Assembly: GCF_900115715.1 (NCBI RefSeq)
Contig: NZ_FOXM01000001.1
Location: 372,001 to 436,000 of the forward strand
Direction of reading: 5' to 3'
DNA from: Geopseudomonas sagittaria
GTDB taxonomy: Bacteria > Pseudomonadota > Gammaproteobacteria > Pseudomonadales > Pseudomonadaceae
DNA length: 64,000 nucleotides
Part shown: piece after piece, positions 1 through 12,953 of the stretch
How positions within the stretch are numbered: the first letter of the stretch is position 1
Layout: every line of letters begins with the position of its first letter
Position numbers and translations under genes: made by a program
The notes under the pieces: generated by a model
Told to the model about the DNA's origin: nothing
Database searches by the model: none
What the model saw: the letters and a program-made list of their open reading frames with translations, nothing else

Positions 1-733
1 CGTCGGCGAACTCCAGACGGCGCAGGGTCGGGTCGAGGGTGGCGAACAGCTGGTTGGCGGCGAACACATCCGCCTCGGTCAGCGCGTTGAACAGCGTCGA
101 CTTGCCGGCGTTGGTATAGCCAACCAGCGAGACCACCGGCACTTCCGCTCGCTTGCGCCCGCGGCGTGCCAGCTCGCGCTGGCCGCGCACCTTCTCCAGG
201 CGCTGCTTGATCTGGCGAATGCGCACGCGCAACAGGCGGCGGTCGGTTTCCAGCTGGGTCTCGCCCGGACCGCGCAGGCCGATACCACCCTTCTGCCGCT
301 CCAGGTGGGTCCAGCCACGCACCAGGCGCGTGCTCAGGTGATCCAGCTGGGCCAGCTCGACCTGCAGCTTGCCTTCGTGGGTGCGCGCGCGCTGGGCGAA
401 GATGTCGAGAATCAGACCGGTACGGTCCAGCACGCGACACTCGAAAACCCGCTCGAGATTGCGCTCCTGACTGGGCGTAAGGGTGTGATTGAAGATGACC
501 AGGTCGGCAGCGTCGCGCTTGACCTGCTCGCAGATCTCCTCGACCTTGCCGCTGCCGATCAGGAAGCGGGCGCTCGGCTGGTGCCGCGGAATGTTGACGA
601 AGCCAACCACCTCGGCGCCTGCCGAACGAGCCAACTCGAGGAACTCGTCGGGATCTTCACGCGCCTCGGGCGCCTGACCTTCCAGATGAACCAGAATGGC
701 CCGGTCACCGCCCTCATGGCGCTCAAAGAACAA
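1..733 (-). CDS. hflX: GTPase HflX, 3' end cut off by the window edge
   Basis: HflX is a ribosome-associated GTPase that splits or rescues stalled 70S ribosomes. The visible part gives about 244 residues: the N-terminal HflX domain, the linker with the [17 protein letters not shown] motif, and the G1 loop GYTNAGKST near the window edge; the rest of the G domain lies outside. I place the start at a TTG at 733, because translation from it begins FFERHEGG, as in Pseudomonas HflX, and no ATG gives a better fit. A CGGAG lies about 10 bases upstream. It follows hfq with a 15-base gap, so the two are probably co-transcribed. The family is certain; the start codon is inferred. Confidence 0.93.
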   Translation of the reverse strand, partial: MFFERHEGGDRAILVHLEGQAPEAREDPDEFLELARSAGAEVVGFVNIPRHQPSARFLIGSGKVEEICEQVKRDAADLVIFNHTLTPSQERNLERVFECRVLDRTGLILDIFAQRARTHEGKLQVELAQLDHLSTRLVRGWTHLERQKGGIGLRGPGETQLETDRRLLRVRIRQIKQRLEKVRGQRELARRGRKRAEVPVVSLVGYTNAGKSTLFNALTEADVFAANQLFATLDPTLRRLEFAD

Positions 734-748
734 GACTGGCGACTCCGC

Positions 749-997
749 TTATTCGTCGTTGCCCGACTCGCCCTGCTCGCTGCTAGGCAGACGCACCGGA
801 CGGCTCGGAACAACGGTGGAAATGGCGTGCTTGTAGACCATCTGGCTGACGGTGTTCTTCAGCAGGATGACGAACTGGTCGAACGATTCGATCTGACCCT
901 GCAGCTTGATGCCGTTGACCAGATAGATGGAAACCGGAACGCGCTCTTTGCGCAGGGTGTTCAGGTAAGGGTCTTGTAGCGAATGCCCTTTTGACAT
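749..997 (-). CDS. hfq: RNA chaperone Hfq
   Basis: Hfq is a hexameric Sm-like RNA chaperone that pairs small RNAs with mRNAs and, in pseudomonads, acts with Crc in catabolite repression. The 82-residue protein has the Sm1 region ([22 protein letters not shown]) and the Sm2 motif YKHAIST followed by a short acidic tail, the usual length for Pseudomonas. The ATG at 997 is preceded by AAGGAG with a 7-base spacer; an ATG three codons earlier lacks a comparable site. It sits between miaA and hflX on the same strand, the classical order. Confidence 0.98.
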   Translation of the reverse strand: MSKGHSLQDPYLNTLRKERVPVSIYLVNGIKLQGQIESFDQFVILLKNTVSQMVYKHAISTVVPSRPVRLPSSEQGESGNDE

Positions 998-1110
998 TGT
1001 CCACACTCCTTCAGGGGATAAGTAATTGTATGTAGTAGGTCGGAATCGACAAAGTAAGTAATGGCTTGCTGCTGCGCTTCCCCACAGGATAGCCGGCTGC
1101 GGGCCGAAAC

Positions 1111-2082
1111 TCAGCCTTTAATGGAGACCGCGTGCAGGTATTTCAAGGTGCGTGCCAGATTGTCGCAGGCCAGACTGTCCAGCCAGTGCAACTGCGACCA
1201 ACTGCGCAACCAGGTGAATTGTCGTTTGGCCAGCTGGCGGGTAGCGATGATGCCGCGCTCGGCCATCTCCTCTCGACTCAGAAGTCCTTCGATATATTCC
1301 CATACCTGCCGGTAACCCACCGAACGAATCGAGGGCAATCCGGCATGCAGGTCGCCGCGGGCGTGCAGTGCTTCGACTTCGGCAATGAAACCTTGTTCCA
1401 GCATCAGCTGAAACCGCCGAGCGATGCGCTCATGGAGCAGCTGACGCTGCCCCGGAGCGATAGCCAAGTGGGCGACAGTATAGGGCAAAGCCTGTCCCTG
1501 CGGCGTACCCGCGTGCAGATTTTGCAACACCTGCCGGCGGCGGTGCTCGCTCATGCTCAAGCCGCTGACCCGGTACACCTCCAGCGCCCGCACCAGGCGC
1601 TGCGGATCGTTGGGATGGATGCGCGCGGCCGACTCCGGATCGACCCGCGCCAGCTCCGCATGCAGGACCGCCAGCCCTTCGGCGGCGGCCTGCGCCTCGA
1701 GCTGGGCGCGCACCGCGGGATCGGCCGCGGGCATGTCGGCCAGCCCTTCGAGCAGCGCCTTGAAGTACAGCATGGTGCCGCCGACCAGCAGCGGAATCCG
1801 CCCGGCGGCGGTGATTTCGGCCATCGCCGCCAGCGCATCGCTGCGAAACTCCGCCGCCGAATAGCTCTCGGCCGGGTCGCGGATGTCGATCAGGCGGTGG
1901 GGAAATTCGTCCAGCAGCTCGCGCGAGGGCTTGGCCGTGCCGATGTCCATGCCGCGATAGACCAGCGCCGAGTCGACACTGACGATCTCGCAGGGCAGCA
2001 CCCGCGCCAGCTCGATGGCCAGGTCGGTCTTGCCCGAGGCAGTCGGACCCATGAGGAAGATGGCAGGAGGCAGCGCGGACAT
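1111..2082 (-). CDS. miaA: tRNA dimethylallyltransferase MiaA
   Basis: MiaA transfers the dimethylallyl group from dimethylallyl diphosphate to N6 of A37 in tRNAs that read codons starting with U; MiaB then thiomethylates it. The 323-residue protein starts [12 protein letters not shown] and has the P-loop GPTASGKT at residues 12-19, the [19 protein letters not shown] substrate region, and the [15 protein letters not shown] motif. An in-frame TTG two codons upstream (2088) could also start the protein, but the ATG at 2082 matches the family. It lies 36 bases downstream of mutL and upstream of hfq on the same strand. Confidence 0.97.
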   Translation of the reverse strand: MSALPPAIFLMGPTASGKTDLAIELARVLPCEIVSVDSALVYRGMDIGTAKPSRELLDEFPHRLIDIRDPAESYSAAEFRSDALAAMAEITAAGRIPLLVGGTMLYFKALLEGLADMPAADPAVRAQLEAQAAAEGLAVLHAELARVDPESAARIHPNDPQRLVRALEVYRVSGLSMSEHRRRQVLQNLHAGTPQGQALPYTVAHLAIAPGQRQLLHERIARRFQLMLEQGFIAEVEALHARGDLHAGLPSIRSVGYRQVWEYIEGLLSREEMAERGIIATRQLAKRQFTWLRSWSQLHWLDSLACDNLARTLKYLHAVSIKG

Positions 2083-2118
2083 CGGCAAACTCTGTGATCG
2101 GGGAAGGAAACGGGGCGC

Positions 2119-4023
2119 TCAGCGCCCGCGCAGGAACAGCTTGTCGAGATCGTCCATGCCCAGCTGGGTCCAGGTCGGCCGGCCGTGGTTGCACTGGCCA
2201 CTGCGCTCGGTCTGCTCCATGTCGCGCAGCAGGGCGTTCATCTCAGGCACGGTCAGGCGCCGATTGGCACGCACCGCGCCATGGCAGGCCATGGTCGCCA
2301 GCAGCTCGTTGAGATGGGCCTGGATGCGATCGCTGGAGCCGTACTCGAGCAGATCGCTGAGCACGTCGCGCACCAGCTGGCTGGCTTCGGCCTGCTTGAG
2401 CAGGGCGGGGATCTGGCGAATCGCCAGGGTTTCCGGGCCAAGGCGCTGCAACTCGAAGCCGAGCCGGGCGAACCAGTCGGCATGCTCCTCGGCGCAGTCG
2501 GCCTCGCGCTGGCTGAGGGCGATGGATTCGGGCACCAGCAGCGGTTGGCCGCGCAGGCCCTCGCTGGCCATCGCGCTCTTCAGCCGCTCGTAGGTGATCC
2601 GCTCGTGGGCCGCATGCATGTCCACCAGCACCAGCCCCTGCGCATTCTCGGCGAGGATGTACACACCCTTGAGCTGCGCCAGCGCATAGCCCAGCGGCGG
2701 CACGTCGCCCTGGCCCTGCGGCAACGCCTGCGCGCCCGCCTCGCCCAGCGGGGCGAAGAACTCGCGGTAGGCGCCCTGCAGCTCGGCCTGTGGCTGGCCG
2801 CTCGGCGCCGGAGAGGGACGATAGCCGCCCGCACCGCCAGACACACTCTGCCCGCCCGGCGGCGGCTGCCAGCGCGGCGCCTCGAGCGGCGCGGCGGACG
2901 GCACATGCACGGCCAGGCTCATCTCGTTCTGCCCGGCGAACTCGCCGGCCGCCAGGCCGCTGACCTGCGTCTCGCTGCGCAGGGTGGCCGGTGCGGCGAG
3001 CTGATCCTCGGGGCGCACATCGGCCAGCGCCCGATGCAGGGTGCCGTAGAGGAAGTCGTGGACCATGCGGCTGTCGCGGAAGCGCACCTCGTGCTTGGTC
3101 GGGTGCACGTTGACGTCGACCACCGTGGGATCGATCTCGAGAAACAGCACGAAGGCCGGGTGGCGGCCGTTGTAGAGCACGTCGCGATAGGCCTGGCGCA
3201 CCGCATGGGCGACCAGCTTGTCGCGCACCATGCGGCCGTTGACGTAGAAGTACTGCAGGTCGGCCTGGCTGCGCGAGAAGGTCGGCAGGCCGACCCAGCC
3301 CCACAGACGCAGGCCGCCACGCTCGATGTCGATGGGCAGCGCCTGCTCGAGGAACGCCGGGCCGCAGACGCTGGCCACCCGCCGCGCACGGCTGGTCTCG
3401 TCGGCCGCCGGATGCAGGGACAGCACGCTCTTGCCGTTGTGGCGCAGGTGGAAGCCGACCTCGAAGTGGGTCAGCGCCAGGCGCTTGATGACTTCCTGCA
3501 GGTGATCGAACTCGGTCTTCTCGGCGCGCAGGAACTTGCGCCGCGCCGGGGTGTTGAAGAACAGGTCGCGCACCTCGACGGTGGTGCCGTCCGGATGCGC
3601 CGCCGGCTGCACCCGGGGCTGCATGTCGCGCCCTTCGGCCTCGACCTGCCAGGCCTGCGGCGTGCCGCGCCGACGCGAGGTCAGGGTCAAACGGGCGACC
3701 GAACTGATCGAGGCCAGCGCCTCGCCGCGAAAGCCGAGACTCAGCACCCGCTCGAGATCCTCCAGCTCGCGGATCTTGCTGGTGGCATGGCGGGCCAGCG
3801 CCAGCGGCAGGTCGTCCGCCTCGATGCCGGCGCCGTCGTCGCGCACGCGCAGCAGCTTGATGCCGCCCTGCTCGACCTCGACGTCGATGCGCGCGGCGCC
3901 GGCGTCGAGGCTGTTCTCCAGCAGCTCCTTGGCCACCGAAGCCGGCCGCTCGACCACCTCGCCGGCGGCGATCTGGTTGGCCAGCCGCGGCGTCAGCAGC
4001 TGGATCCGCGCCGGCGCACTCAT
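2119..4023 (-). CDS. mutL: DNA mismatch repair protein MutL
   Basis: MutL couples MutS mismatch recognition to downstream excision. The 634-residue protein has the N-terminal GHKL ATPase with [11 protein letters not shown] (E36, N37, D40), DDGAGI and [10 protein letters not shown], a proline-rich variable linker around residues 370-430, and a C-terminal dimerisation domain. That domain contains [12 protein letters not shown], which fits the metal-binding endonuclease motif DQHA-x2-E-x4-E with Q changed to M. This suggests a nicking MutL of the kind found in bacteria without MutH. The start overlaps the amiB stop by 4 bases (ATGA), a sign of translational coupling. Confidence 0.98.
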   Translation of the reverse strand: MSAPARIQLLTPRLANQIAAGEVVERPASVAKELLENSLDAGAARIDVEVEQGGIKLLRVRDDGAGIEADDLPLALARHATSKIRELEDLERVLSLGFRGEALASISSVARLTLTSRRRGTPQAWQVEAEGRDMQPRVQPAAHPDGTTVEVRDLFFNTPARRKFLRAEKTEFDHLQEVIKRLALTHFEVGFHLRHNGKSVLSLHPAADETSRARRVASVCGPAFLEQALPIDIERGGLRLWGWVGLPTFSRSQADLQYFYVNGRMVRDKLVAHAVRQAYRDVLYNGRHPAFVLFLEIDPTVVDVNVHPTKHEVRFRDSRMVHDFLYGTLHRALADVRPEDQLAAPATLRSETQVSGLAAGEFAGQNEMSLAVHVPSAAPLEAPRWQPPPGGQSVSGGAGGYRPSPAPSGQPQAELQGAYREFFAPLGEAGAQALPQGQGDVPPLGYALAQLKGVYILAENAQGLVLVDMHAAHERITYERLKSAMASEGLRGQPLLVPESIALSQREADCAEEHADWFARLGFELQRLGPETLAIRQIPALLKQAEASQLVRDVLSDLLEYGSSDRIQAHLNELLATMACHGAVRANRRLTVPEMNALLRDMEQTERSGQCNHGRPTWTQLGMDDLDKLFLRGR

Positions 4024-5543
4024 GGCTGCACCGCCAGGGCCTGCGCCGGAATGATCAGCAGCTGACCGGCCTTGAGACTGTCGTTGCCCAGTCGGTTGGC
4101 GCTGCGCAGCGCCGGCAGGCCGACCTGATAGCGCTGGGCGATCAGCGCCAGGCTCTCACCGGGAGCGACCACATGCTCACGCCGGCCGATCTTGATCTTG
4201 CCCTGGTCACGCAGCCAGGCGATGTAGCTGCCCGGCGGCGGGTTCTCGTGGAAGAACTGGCGGATACCGCTGTGGATCGAGTGCGCCAGCGCCTGCTGGT
4301 GGCTCTTGGTGGACAGCTTCTGCGACTCGCCGGGATTGGAAATGAACCCGGTTTCCACCAGGATCGACGGAATGTCCGGCGACTTCAGCACCATGAACCC
4401 GGCCTGCTCGACCCGCCGCTTGTGCAGCGGCGCGATGCGACCCATGTTCGACAGCACCTTGTGGCCGACGTCCAGGCTGGAGGACAGGGTCGCGGTCATC
4501 GACAGATCGAGCAGCACGCCGGCGAGCATGCGGTCCTTGTCGTCGAGGCTGACGCTGCCGACGCCACCGACCAGGTCCGAGCGGTTTTCCTTGTCGGCCA
4601 GCCAGCGCGCGGTCTCCGAGGTGGCGCCACCGTCGGAGAGGGCGAACACCGAGGCCCCGAAGGCCGCCGCCCGCGGCGCTGCGTCGGCATGGATCGAGAC
4701 GAACAGGTCGGCGCCCTTCTTGCGGGCGATCTCGGTACGCTTGCGCAGCGGGATGAAATAGTCGCCGCTGCGTACCAGCTCGGCGCGAAAGCCACGCTCG
4801 CTGTTGATCTGGCGTTGCAGCTCGCGGGAAATCGCCAGTACCACGTCCTTCTCGCGCAGGCCGCGCGGACCGAGGGCCCCCGGATCCTCGCCGCCGTGAC
4901 CGGCGTCGATGGCGATGACGATGTCGCGTTTGCCGCTCGGCACCGGGGGCAGCCGTGCGGGCGGGCTCGGCTCGGCCACGCTGGTTTTCGGCGGCAGGCT
5001 GGCGACCGGCGGCGCGGTCACCAGCGGCTTGTCCGGCAGCGGACGGGCCGGCGCGGCACTCACCGGGCTGCTGGCCGGGCTAGCGGCCGGCTGCGGCGGC
5101 GTGCTGGCCTGGGGCGCGGCCTCGTCCTGATCGAACAGGTCGACCACCAGGCGGTGACCGTACTGCTGGTTGGGCGCCAGGCTGAAACTCTTCGGCGTCA
5201 CCGCGGCCGTCATGTCGAGGACGATGCGCAGTTTCCCGGGCGCACGCTCGGCCACGCGCAGGCTGCTGATCGGCGTCTTCGCGGTGGCCAGCTGCTCGAG
5301 ACGGGTCTTCAGCTGCGCCCCGTCGACGTCGATGACGATACGCTCCGGCGCGCTCAGGGTGAACACGCTGTGCTGCACCGGCCCGCTCAGGTCGAACACC
5401 AGGCGCGTGTTGTCCGGCGCGCGCCACAGGCGCACGCTGCGGATCTCGCTGGCCGCCAGTACCGCCTCGGCCGCCAGCATGGCCAGCGTCGTGCTCAGCA
5501 CGGCAAGCAGTGCCCGGGGGCGAATGGCCCATCGCATGTTCAT
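4020..5543 (-). CDS. amiB: N-acetylmuramoyl-L-alanine amidase with AMIN and LysM domains (AmiB/AmiC family)
   Basis: This periplasmic zinc amidase cuts the amide bond between MurNAc and the stem peptide to separate daughter cells. The 507-residue precursor has a signal peptide (about residues 1-31), an AMIN domain that targets it to the division site (about 32-130), a Pro/Ala-rich linker, an Amidase_3 catalytic domain starting at [14 protein letters not shown] (zinc ligands H and E), and a C-terminal LysM domain ([14 protein letters not shown]). The ATG at 5543 overlaps the tsaE stop; an ATG two codons later is an alternative. A GGGAG lies just upstream. The order tsaE-amiB-mutL is widely conserved. 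Confidence 0.95.
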   Translation of the reverse strand: MNMRWAIRPRALLAVLSTTLAMLAAEAVLAASEIRSVRLWRAPDNTRLVFDLSGPVQHSVFTLSAPERIVIDVDGAQLKTRLEQLATAKTPISSLRVAERAPGKLRIVLDMTAAVTPKSFSLAPNQQYGHRLVVDLFDQDEAAPQASTPPQPAASPASSPVSAAPARPLPDKPLVTAPPVASLPPKTSVAEPSPPARLPPVPSGKRDIVIAIDAGHGGEDPGALGPRGLREKDVVLAISRELQRQINSERGFRAELVRSGDYFIPLRKRTEIARKKGADLFVSIHADAAPRAAAFGASVFALSDGGATSETARWLADKENRSDLVGGVGSVSLDDKDRMLAGVLLDLSMTATLSSSLDVGHKVLSNMGRIAPLHKRRVEQAGFMVLKSPDIPSILVETGFISNPGESQKLSTKSHQQALAHSIHSGIRQFFHENPPPGSYIAWLRDQGKIKIGRREHVVAPGESLALIAQRYQVGLPALRSANRLGNDSLKAGQLLIIPAQALAVQP

Positions 5544-6013
5544 TGAACTCCCACAGTCGTCAGGACGGCGCACCAGGACTCGCCACGCGCGCCGTGGGGC
5601 TGCAGGCGCAACACCCGGCCCTCACCCTGCACGTCGATGGTAATGTCCAGATCCGCCTTTGGCAGAATGCCGGCGCCGCGCTCGGGCCACTCGATCAGGC
5701 ACAGCGCGTCGCCGTCGAAATAGTCGCGGATGCCGAAGAACTCCAGCTCCTCCGGATCGGCCAGGCGATACAGGTCGAAATGATAGACGTAGCGGGCGCC
5801 CAGCTCGTAGGGCTCGACCAAGGTGAAGGTCGGACTCTTCACCGCGCCGGCATGGCCCAGACCGCGCAGGATACCGCGCGACAGGGTGGTCTTGCCCATC
5901 CCCAGGTCGCCGTGCAGGTAGATCACGCCGACGCCGGCGGTCACCTCGGCCAGGCGAGCGCCCAGCGCCAGCATGGCGGCCTCGTCGGCGGCATACAGGG
6001 TCACTTCAGGCAC
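5540..6013 (-). CDS. tsaE: tRNA threonylcarbamoyladenosine biosynthesis ATPase TsaE
   Basis: TsaE is the small ATPase that works with TsaB and TsaD to transfer threonylcarbamoyl to A37 of ANN-decoding tRNAs. The 157-residue protein has the P-loop GDLGMGKTT at residues 35-43, the [11 protein letters not shown] segment, and the [17 protein letters not shown] and LIEWPERG motifs typical of the YjeE family. It overlaps the end of nnrD by 13 bases and the start of amiB by 4, so all three genes are probably one transcript. Confidence 0.97.
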   Translation of the reverse strand: MPEVTLYAADEAAMLALGARLAEVTAGVGVIYLHGDLGMGKTTLSRGILRGLGHAGAVKSPTFTLVEPYELGARYVYHFDLYRLADPEELEFFGIRDYFDGDALCLIEWPERGAGILPKADLDITIDVQGEGRVLRLQPHGARGESWCAVLTTVGVQ

Positions 6014-7518
6014 GGGCTGTGCTCCTCCAGCAGTTCACGTAGGGGTTCAATCAGATCGGCGGCGGCCAGACCCCGCCCGCCGCGGCCCAGACGCTCGCCG
6101 GCGCGGGCATGCAGCCACACGCCGAGACGCGCCGCCGCCGCCACGTCCAGCCCCTGGGCCAGCAGGGCGCCGAGCAGGCCGGCGAGGACATCGCCCAGCC
6201 CGGCTCCGGCCATCGCCGGGTGGCCATGGTCGCACAGATGCAGCTCGCCTGCCGGGGTCGCCACCAGGCTGCCCAGCCCCTTGAGCAGCACCACCGCATT
6301 GAGCCGGCGCGCCAGCGCCAGCGCTGCCGCTGGCCGGTCGGCCTGCACCTCGGCCGTAGTGCAGCCGAGCAGGCGTGCCGCCTCGCCGGGGTGCGGCGTG
6401 ACCAGCCAGTTGCCGCTCGGCGGCGCCAGCCGACCGGCAGCGAGCAGATTGAGCGCATCGGCGTCCCAGACCTGCGGCTTGTCCAGCGCGCCCAACCCGG
6501 CCAGCAGACCGCAGCCCCAGGCGCCCTGCCCGCAGCCCGGGCCGAGCACCAGCACGTCGGCCTGGGCGAGCAGATCCTGCAGCTGGAAGGACGACTGCAC
6601 GCCACGCGCCATCACCTCCGGACGGCGCGCCAGCACGGCCGGCACATGCTCGCCGCGGGTGGCCAGACTGACCAGCCCGGCGCCGCTGCGCAGGCAGCTT
6701 TCCGCCGCGAGCAGCGCCGCTCCGCCGAAACCGAGATCGCCGCCGACCAGCAGCACGTGGCCGAACAGGCCCTTGTGGCCGTTGCGCGGGCGCGGCGCCA
6801 GCCGCGGCAGGCTCGCGCCAGACAGGCGCAGCGCCGCCGGCGCCACGCTGGCGAGCAGCGCCGGATCGCCGCGCAGGTCGTCGAACACCAGCGTGCCGCA
6901 ACAATCCGGCCCGTCGAGACAGAACAGGCCGAGCTTGAGGCCGATGAAGCTCACCGTCAGTTCGGCCTGCAGCGCCACGCCGAGCACCCGTCCGCTATCC
7001 GCGCACAGGCCGGAAGGGATATCCACCGCCAGCCGCGGCAGCCCGCTGGCATTGGCCAGACGAATGGCCTGGGCATAGGGCTCGCGCACCGCGCCGCTGA
7101 GGCCGGTGCCGAGCAGCGCATCGACCAGCACGCCACGCAGCGGCGCGCACTCGCTCCATGGTTCGATGACCACCCCAGCGGCGCGCGCCTCGGCGCAGGC
7201 GGTCGCGGCGTCGCCACCCAGCTGCGCCGGATCGCCGGCCGCCGGATCAGCGACCGCCAGCACGCGCACGCGCCAGCCGGCGCGCTGCGCCAGCACGGCG
7301 AGCAGATAGCCGTCACCGGCATTGTTGCCGCGCCCGGCCAGCACGGTGACCTCCCCGGCCTGCGGCCAGCGCCGGCGCAGGGCGCGCCACACGGCCTGGG
7401 CGGCGCGGCGCATCAGTTCGCAACCGGGCGTGCCGGCGGCGATAAGGCGCGCGTCCAGCTCGCGGACCTGGGCGGCGCGATACAGGGCAAGGGGCAGGGG
7501 ATCGTTGCGGTGCGACAT
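6001..7518 (-). CDS. nnrD: Bifunctional NAD(P)H-hydrate epimerase / ADP-dependent dehydratase
   Basis: This metabolite-repair enzyme restores damaged NAD(P)H hydrates. The N-terminal YjeF_N half (about residues 1-215) epimerises R-NAD(P)HX to the S form and carries [13 protein letters not shown]. The C-terminal ribokinase-like half (about 230-505) dehydrates S-NAD(P)HX using ADP and carries the [10 protein letters not shown] motif near the end. I chose the ATG at 7518 ([18 protein letters not shown]), giving 505 residues. The same frame stays open much further upstream but runs antisense into queG, so that extension is an artefact. It is divergent from queG with 62 bases between. Confidence 0.96.
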   Translation of the reverse strand: MSHRNDPLPLALYRAAQVRELDARLIAAGTPGCELMRRAAQAVWRALRRRWPQAGEVTVLAGRGNNAGDGYLLAVLAQRAGWRVRVLAVADPAAGDPAQLGGDAATACAEARAAGVVIEPWSECAPLRGVLVDALLGTGLSGAVREPYAQAIRLANASGLPRLAVDIPSGLCADSGRVLGVALQAELTVSFIGLKLGLFCLDGPDCCGTLVFDDLRGDPALLASVAPAALRLSGASLPRLAPRPRNGHKGLFGHVLLVGGDLGFGGAALLAAESCLRSGAGLVSLATRGEHVPAVLARRPEVMARGVQSSFQLQDLLAQADVLVLGPGCGQGAWGCGLLAGLGALDKPQVWDADALNLLAAGRLAPPSGNWLVTPHPGEAARLLGCTTAEVQADRPAAALALARRLNAVVLLKGLGSLVATPAGELHLCDHGHPAMAGAGLGDVLAGLLGALLAQGLDVAAAARLGVWLHARAGERLGRGGRGLAAADLIEPLRELLEEHSPCLK

Positions 7519-7580
7519 GGGCCATTCGACTCCGGGCTCTGGCACAATTATACCCACCCTGCCCCGGACCACCGCCAGCC

Positions 7581-8645
7581 ATGTCGACCACCGCCCCCGA
7601 TCTTGTCGCCCTCGCCCAGTCGATCCGCGACTGGAGCCGCGAACTGGGCTTCCAGCAGGTCGGCATAGCCGGCATCGAACTGGACGAACACGAGGCGCAT
7701 CTCCAGCGCTGGCTGGCCGCCGGCCATCACGGCGAGATGGACTACATGGCCGCCCACGGCCACAAGCGCTCGCGCCCGGCCGAACTGCTGCCGGGCACCC
7801 TGCGGGTGATCTCGCTGCGCATGGACTACCTCCCCGGCGACACGCGCATGACCGAGGTGCTGGCCAGCCCGGACAAGGCCTACGTGTCGCGCTACGCGCT
7901 GGGCCGCGACTATCACAAGCTGATCCGCAAGCGCCTGCAGCAACTGGCCGAGCGCATCCAGCAGGCCATCGGTCCGTTCGGCCATCGCGCCTTCGTCGAC
8001 AGCGCACCGGTGTTGGAAAAGGCCCTCGCCCAGCAGGCCGGGCTCGGCTGGATCGGCAAGAACACCCTGCTGCTGAACAGGAAGGCCGGCAGCTGGTTCT
8101 TTCTCGGCGAACTGTACGTCGACCTGCCGCTGCCCGTGGATGCGCCCCACGCCAGTGAACACTGCGGACGCTGCCAGGCCTGCCTGGACATCTGCCCGAC
8201 CGCCGCCTTCGTCGGTCCGCAGCAGCTGGATGCGCGGCGCTGCATCTCCTACCTGACCATCGAGCTCAAGGGGCCGATCCCCGTCGAGCTGCGCCCGCTG
8301 ATCGGCAACCGCGTGTTCGGCTGCGACGACTGCCAGCTGGTCTGCCCGTGGAACCGCTTCGCCCGCCCCACCGCGCAGGGCGACTTCCAGCCGCGCCACA
8401 ACCTCGACAACAGCGAACTGGCCGCACTGTTTCGCTGGAGCGAGGAGGAGTTCCTCGCCCGCACCGAAGGCTCGCCGCTGCGCCGCGCCGGCTACCCGCG
8501 CTGGCTGCGCAACCTGGCGGTGGGCCTGGGCAATGCGCCGAGCAGCATTGCGGTCATCGAGGCCCTGCGCCTGCGCCGCGACGACCCGTCCGAGCTGGTG
8601 CGCGAGCATGTCGAATGGGCGCTGGCGCGCCATGGCGTGGCCTGA
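7581..8645 (+). CDS. queG: Epoxyqueuosine reductase QueG
   Basis: QueG performs the last step of queuosine synthesis in tRNA, reducing epoxyqueuosine with a cobalamin cofactor and two [4Fe-4S] clusters. The 354-residue protein has DUF1730 at the N-terminus, the ferredoxin-like motifs CGRCQACLDICP (from about residue 194) and CDDCQLVCPW (from about 247), and a HEAT-like C-terminus ending REHVEWALARHG. It is the only plus-strand gene in this block. In P. aeruginosa the gene after queG is orn, whereas here an elyC-like gene follows. Confidence 0.97.
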   Translation: MSTTAPDLVALAQSIRDWSRELGFQQVGIAGIELDEHEAHLQRWLAAGHHGEMDYMAAHGHKRSRPAELLPGTLRVISLRMDYLPGDTRMTEVLASPDKAYVSRYALGRDYHKLIRKRLQQLAERIQQAIGPFGHRAFVDSAPVLEKALAQQAGLGWIGKNTLLLNRKAGSWFFLGELYVDLPLPVDAPHASEHCGRCQACLDICPTAAFVGPQQLDARRCISYLTIELKGPIPVELRPLIGNRVFGCDDCQLVCPWNRFARPTAQGDFQPRHNLDNSELAALFRWSEEEFLARTEGSPLRRAGYPRWLRNLAVGLGNAPSSIAVIEALRLRRDDPSELVREHVEWALARHGVA

Positions 8646-8653
8646 GCCGTCGC

Positions 8654-9415
8654 TCAACGATGGAGCAGCGGATAGACCAGCAACCCCGCCGCCTCGTGGA
8701 GCAGCAGGCCGCTCTGCCACAGCGCCTTGCTCTCCGGCAGCCAGCCGCCCAGCGGCCGGCCGTTGGGCACGCCGAGAAAGCCCAGCGGCGCCGGCACCAC
8801 CTCGAAGCCGTGGCGCTCGAAGCACCAGCGCGCCCGCGGCATGTGCCAGGCCTGGGTGACCAGCACGATGCGCCGCACCCCGGCGTCGCGCAGCAGCGGC
8901 GCACTCAGCGCGGCGTTTTCCCAGGTGTTGCGGCTGCGCCCTTCCTGCCAGCGCGCCACCACGCTGAAGTCCTCCTGCAGCACCTGGGCGAACAGCTCGG
9001 CTTCGCTGGGCGGCGCGCCGAAGTGCAGCCCGCCGCTGGCCAGGATCGGCAGGCCGCTGGCCCAGTGCAGCCGCGCCGCCAGACGGGCGCGCTCCAGCGC
9101 CAGCAGACTCGGCTGATCGCCGCCCCAGCCCGGGTCGCCACGCTCGCGGCCGCCGCCGAGCAGCACGATGGCGTCGGCGCGCCGCGACAGCGTCGGCCAC
9201 TCGCTCGTCGCCAGCGCCGGCTCGCGCTCCAGCAGCCGCGCGCCCAGCTCGACCACCACGGGCAGGCTCATCAGCCACAGGCCGCCGAGGCCCAGCACCC
9301 CGCAGGCCAGCGCCAGCCGCGGGCGGCGCAGTCGCCACCACCAGACCAGCAGCAACAGCAGGAACAGGCCGCCCGGCGGCAGCAGCAGTTGCTTGAACAG
9401 ATAACCCAGTGGCAC
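8654..9415 (-). CDS. YdcF/ElyC-family membrane protein (DUF218)
   Basis: DUF218 proteins are inner-membrane proteins with a large soluble domain; E. coli ElyC and SanA act in cell-envelope integrity and in the lipid-carrier or peptidoglycan pathway. From a GTG at 9415 the protein is 253 residues, with two N-terminal transmembrane segments (about 6-30 and 38-55) and the family motifs ADAIVLLGGG, SRNTWENA and VLVTQAWHMPRA. The GTG is preceded by GGGGGAGG at good spacing, while an ATG at 9433 six codons upstream has no ribosome site. The substrate of this family is unsettled. It is divergent from leuS. Confidence 0.85.
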   Translation of the reverse strand: MPLGYLFKQLLLPPGGLFLLLLLVWWWRLRRPRLALACGVLGLGGLWLMSLPVVVELGARLLEREPALATSEWPTLSRRADAIVLLGGGRERGDPGWGGDQPSLLALERARLAARLHWASGLPILASGGLHFGAPPSEAELFAQVLQEDFSVVARWQEGRSRNTWENAALSAPLLRDAGVRRIVLVTQAWHMPRARWCFERHGFEVVPAPLGFLGVPNGRPLGGWLPESKALWQSGLLLHEAAGLLVYPLLHR

Positions 9416-9630
9416 GGCGATCCTCCCCCGCATGGGCCGCGACGATCGCCCCGGCAGCCGACGGTGCACGCCCGCCATCCCATAGCTTAGCGGTGCAACC
9501 CGTGTAGCACGCTACACCGGGCCACAGCGTGGCCGCCAAGTCCCCGCAGGCGCCGCCGACGCACGCCCTGCCACCCGCCAATCAGGGTTTCCCCAGATCC
9601 GCGGGGGTCATGTATGCTTGGAAGCTTTGA

Positions 9631-12267
<2,637 letters not shown>

Positions 12268-12284
12268 CCGACATCGTCCAATCT

Positions 12285-12311
12285 GCCGCCCGCCGCGTGC
12301 GGGCGGCGTTT
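12285..12311 (+). terminator. Hairpin after leuS, possible weak terminator or attenuator
   Basis: GCCGCCCGC and GCGGGCGGC pair in a 9-bp stem with a 5-base loop, followed by only GTTT. The short U-run makes it a weak terminator, more likely an attenuator or mRNA 3' end in the leuS-lptE gap. Confidence 0.4.
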
Positions 12312-12328
12312 CACATGAGGGAAGCCTG

Positions 12329-12916
12329 ATGAAACGTAGCCTGTCCGGCCTGCTGCTGGTAATGCTGGCCACCCTGCTCGGCGCCTGCGGCTTTCAGCTG
12401 CGCGGCACCGGCAGCAACGATTTTGCCCTGACCGAACTGGATCTCGCCGCACGCAACGCCTACGGCGATACGGTCAAGGATGTGCGGCGCATGCTGGAAA
12501 ACAGCGGCGTGCGCGTGCACGGCGGCGCTCCGTACCAGCTGGTGCTGGTCAACGAGCGCGAGCAGCAGCGCACCGCCAGCTACACCAGTTCGGCGCGCAG
12601 CGCCGAGTACGCACTGAGCAGCAGCCTCGACTACGAGATCCGCAGCGGCGACCTGCGTCTGCTCGGCGACAAACTGGAAGTGCAGAAGGTCTACGTGCAC
12701 GACTCCAACAACCTGATCGGCTCCGACCAGGAAGCCCAGCAACTGCGCACGGAAATCCGCCGCGAGCTGGTGCAGCAACTGGGCATGCGCCTGCAACAGC
12801 TGAGCCCGACCCGCCTGGCCGCGCTGCAGGAAACCGCCCAGGCCAAGGCCGACGCCGAGGCCCGCGCCGCCGAAGAAGCCGCGCGTCAGCCGGTTCCGGC
12901 CGTGCCGGCACGCTGA
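12329..12916 (+). CDS. lptE: LPS-assembly lipoprotein LptE
   Basis: LptE plugs the LptD barrel in the outer membrane and is needed for lipopolysaccharide insertion. The 195-residue precursor has a lipoprotein signal with lipobox LLGAC and the acylated cysteine at residue 20, followed by GFQLRGTG, the family hallmark, and a basic-acidic Ala-rich tail. GAGGGAAG lies 6-8 bases before the ATG. It sits between leuS and holA, the conserved order in gamma-proteobacteria. Confidence 0.96.
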   Translation: MKRSLSGLLLVMLATLLGACGFQLRGTGSNDFALTELDLAARNAYGDTVKDVRRMLENSGVRVHGGAPYQLVLVNEREQQRTASYTSSARSAEYALSSSLDYEIRSGDLRLLGDKLEVQKVYVHDSNNLIGSDQEAQQLRTEIRRELVQQLGMRLQQLSPTRLAALQETAQAKADAEARAAEEAARQPVPAVPAR

Positions 12917-12922
12917 TCGAGT

Positions 12923-12945
12923 ACGGGGCCTGCGGGCCCCGTTTT
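12923..12945 (+). terminator. Intrinsic terminator between lptE and holA
   Basis: ACGGGGCC and GGCCCCGT form an 8-bp stem with a TGCG loop, followed directly by TTTTCCC. It lies only 9 bases before the holA start codon, so it separates lptE from holA or attenuates holA. Confidence 0.7.
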
Positions 12946-12953
12946 CCCTGCCG

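Noticed and set aside
2658-2663. Single TGTACA inside mutL
   Set aside because: No partner at a 12-base spacing, inside a coding sequence; chance occurrence. The same holds for the one at 42253 in tadG.
2185-4065. 626-codon open frame antisense to mutL
   Set aside because: Shadow of mutL; low-complexity composition and no start signal.
7519-8007. Extension of nnrD into the queG region
   Set aside because: Open frame only because of G+C bias; it runs antisense to queG and the YjeF N-terminus starts at 7518.
9502-9517. GTGTAGC/GCTACAC dyad upstream of leuS
   Set aside because: Seven-base arms with a 2-base loop and no link to a promoter or known operator.
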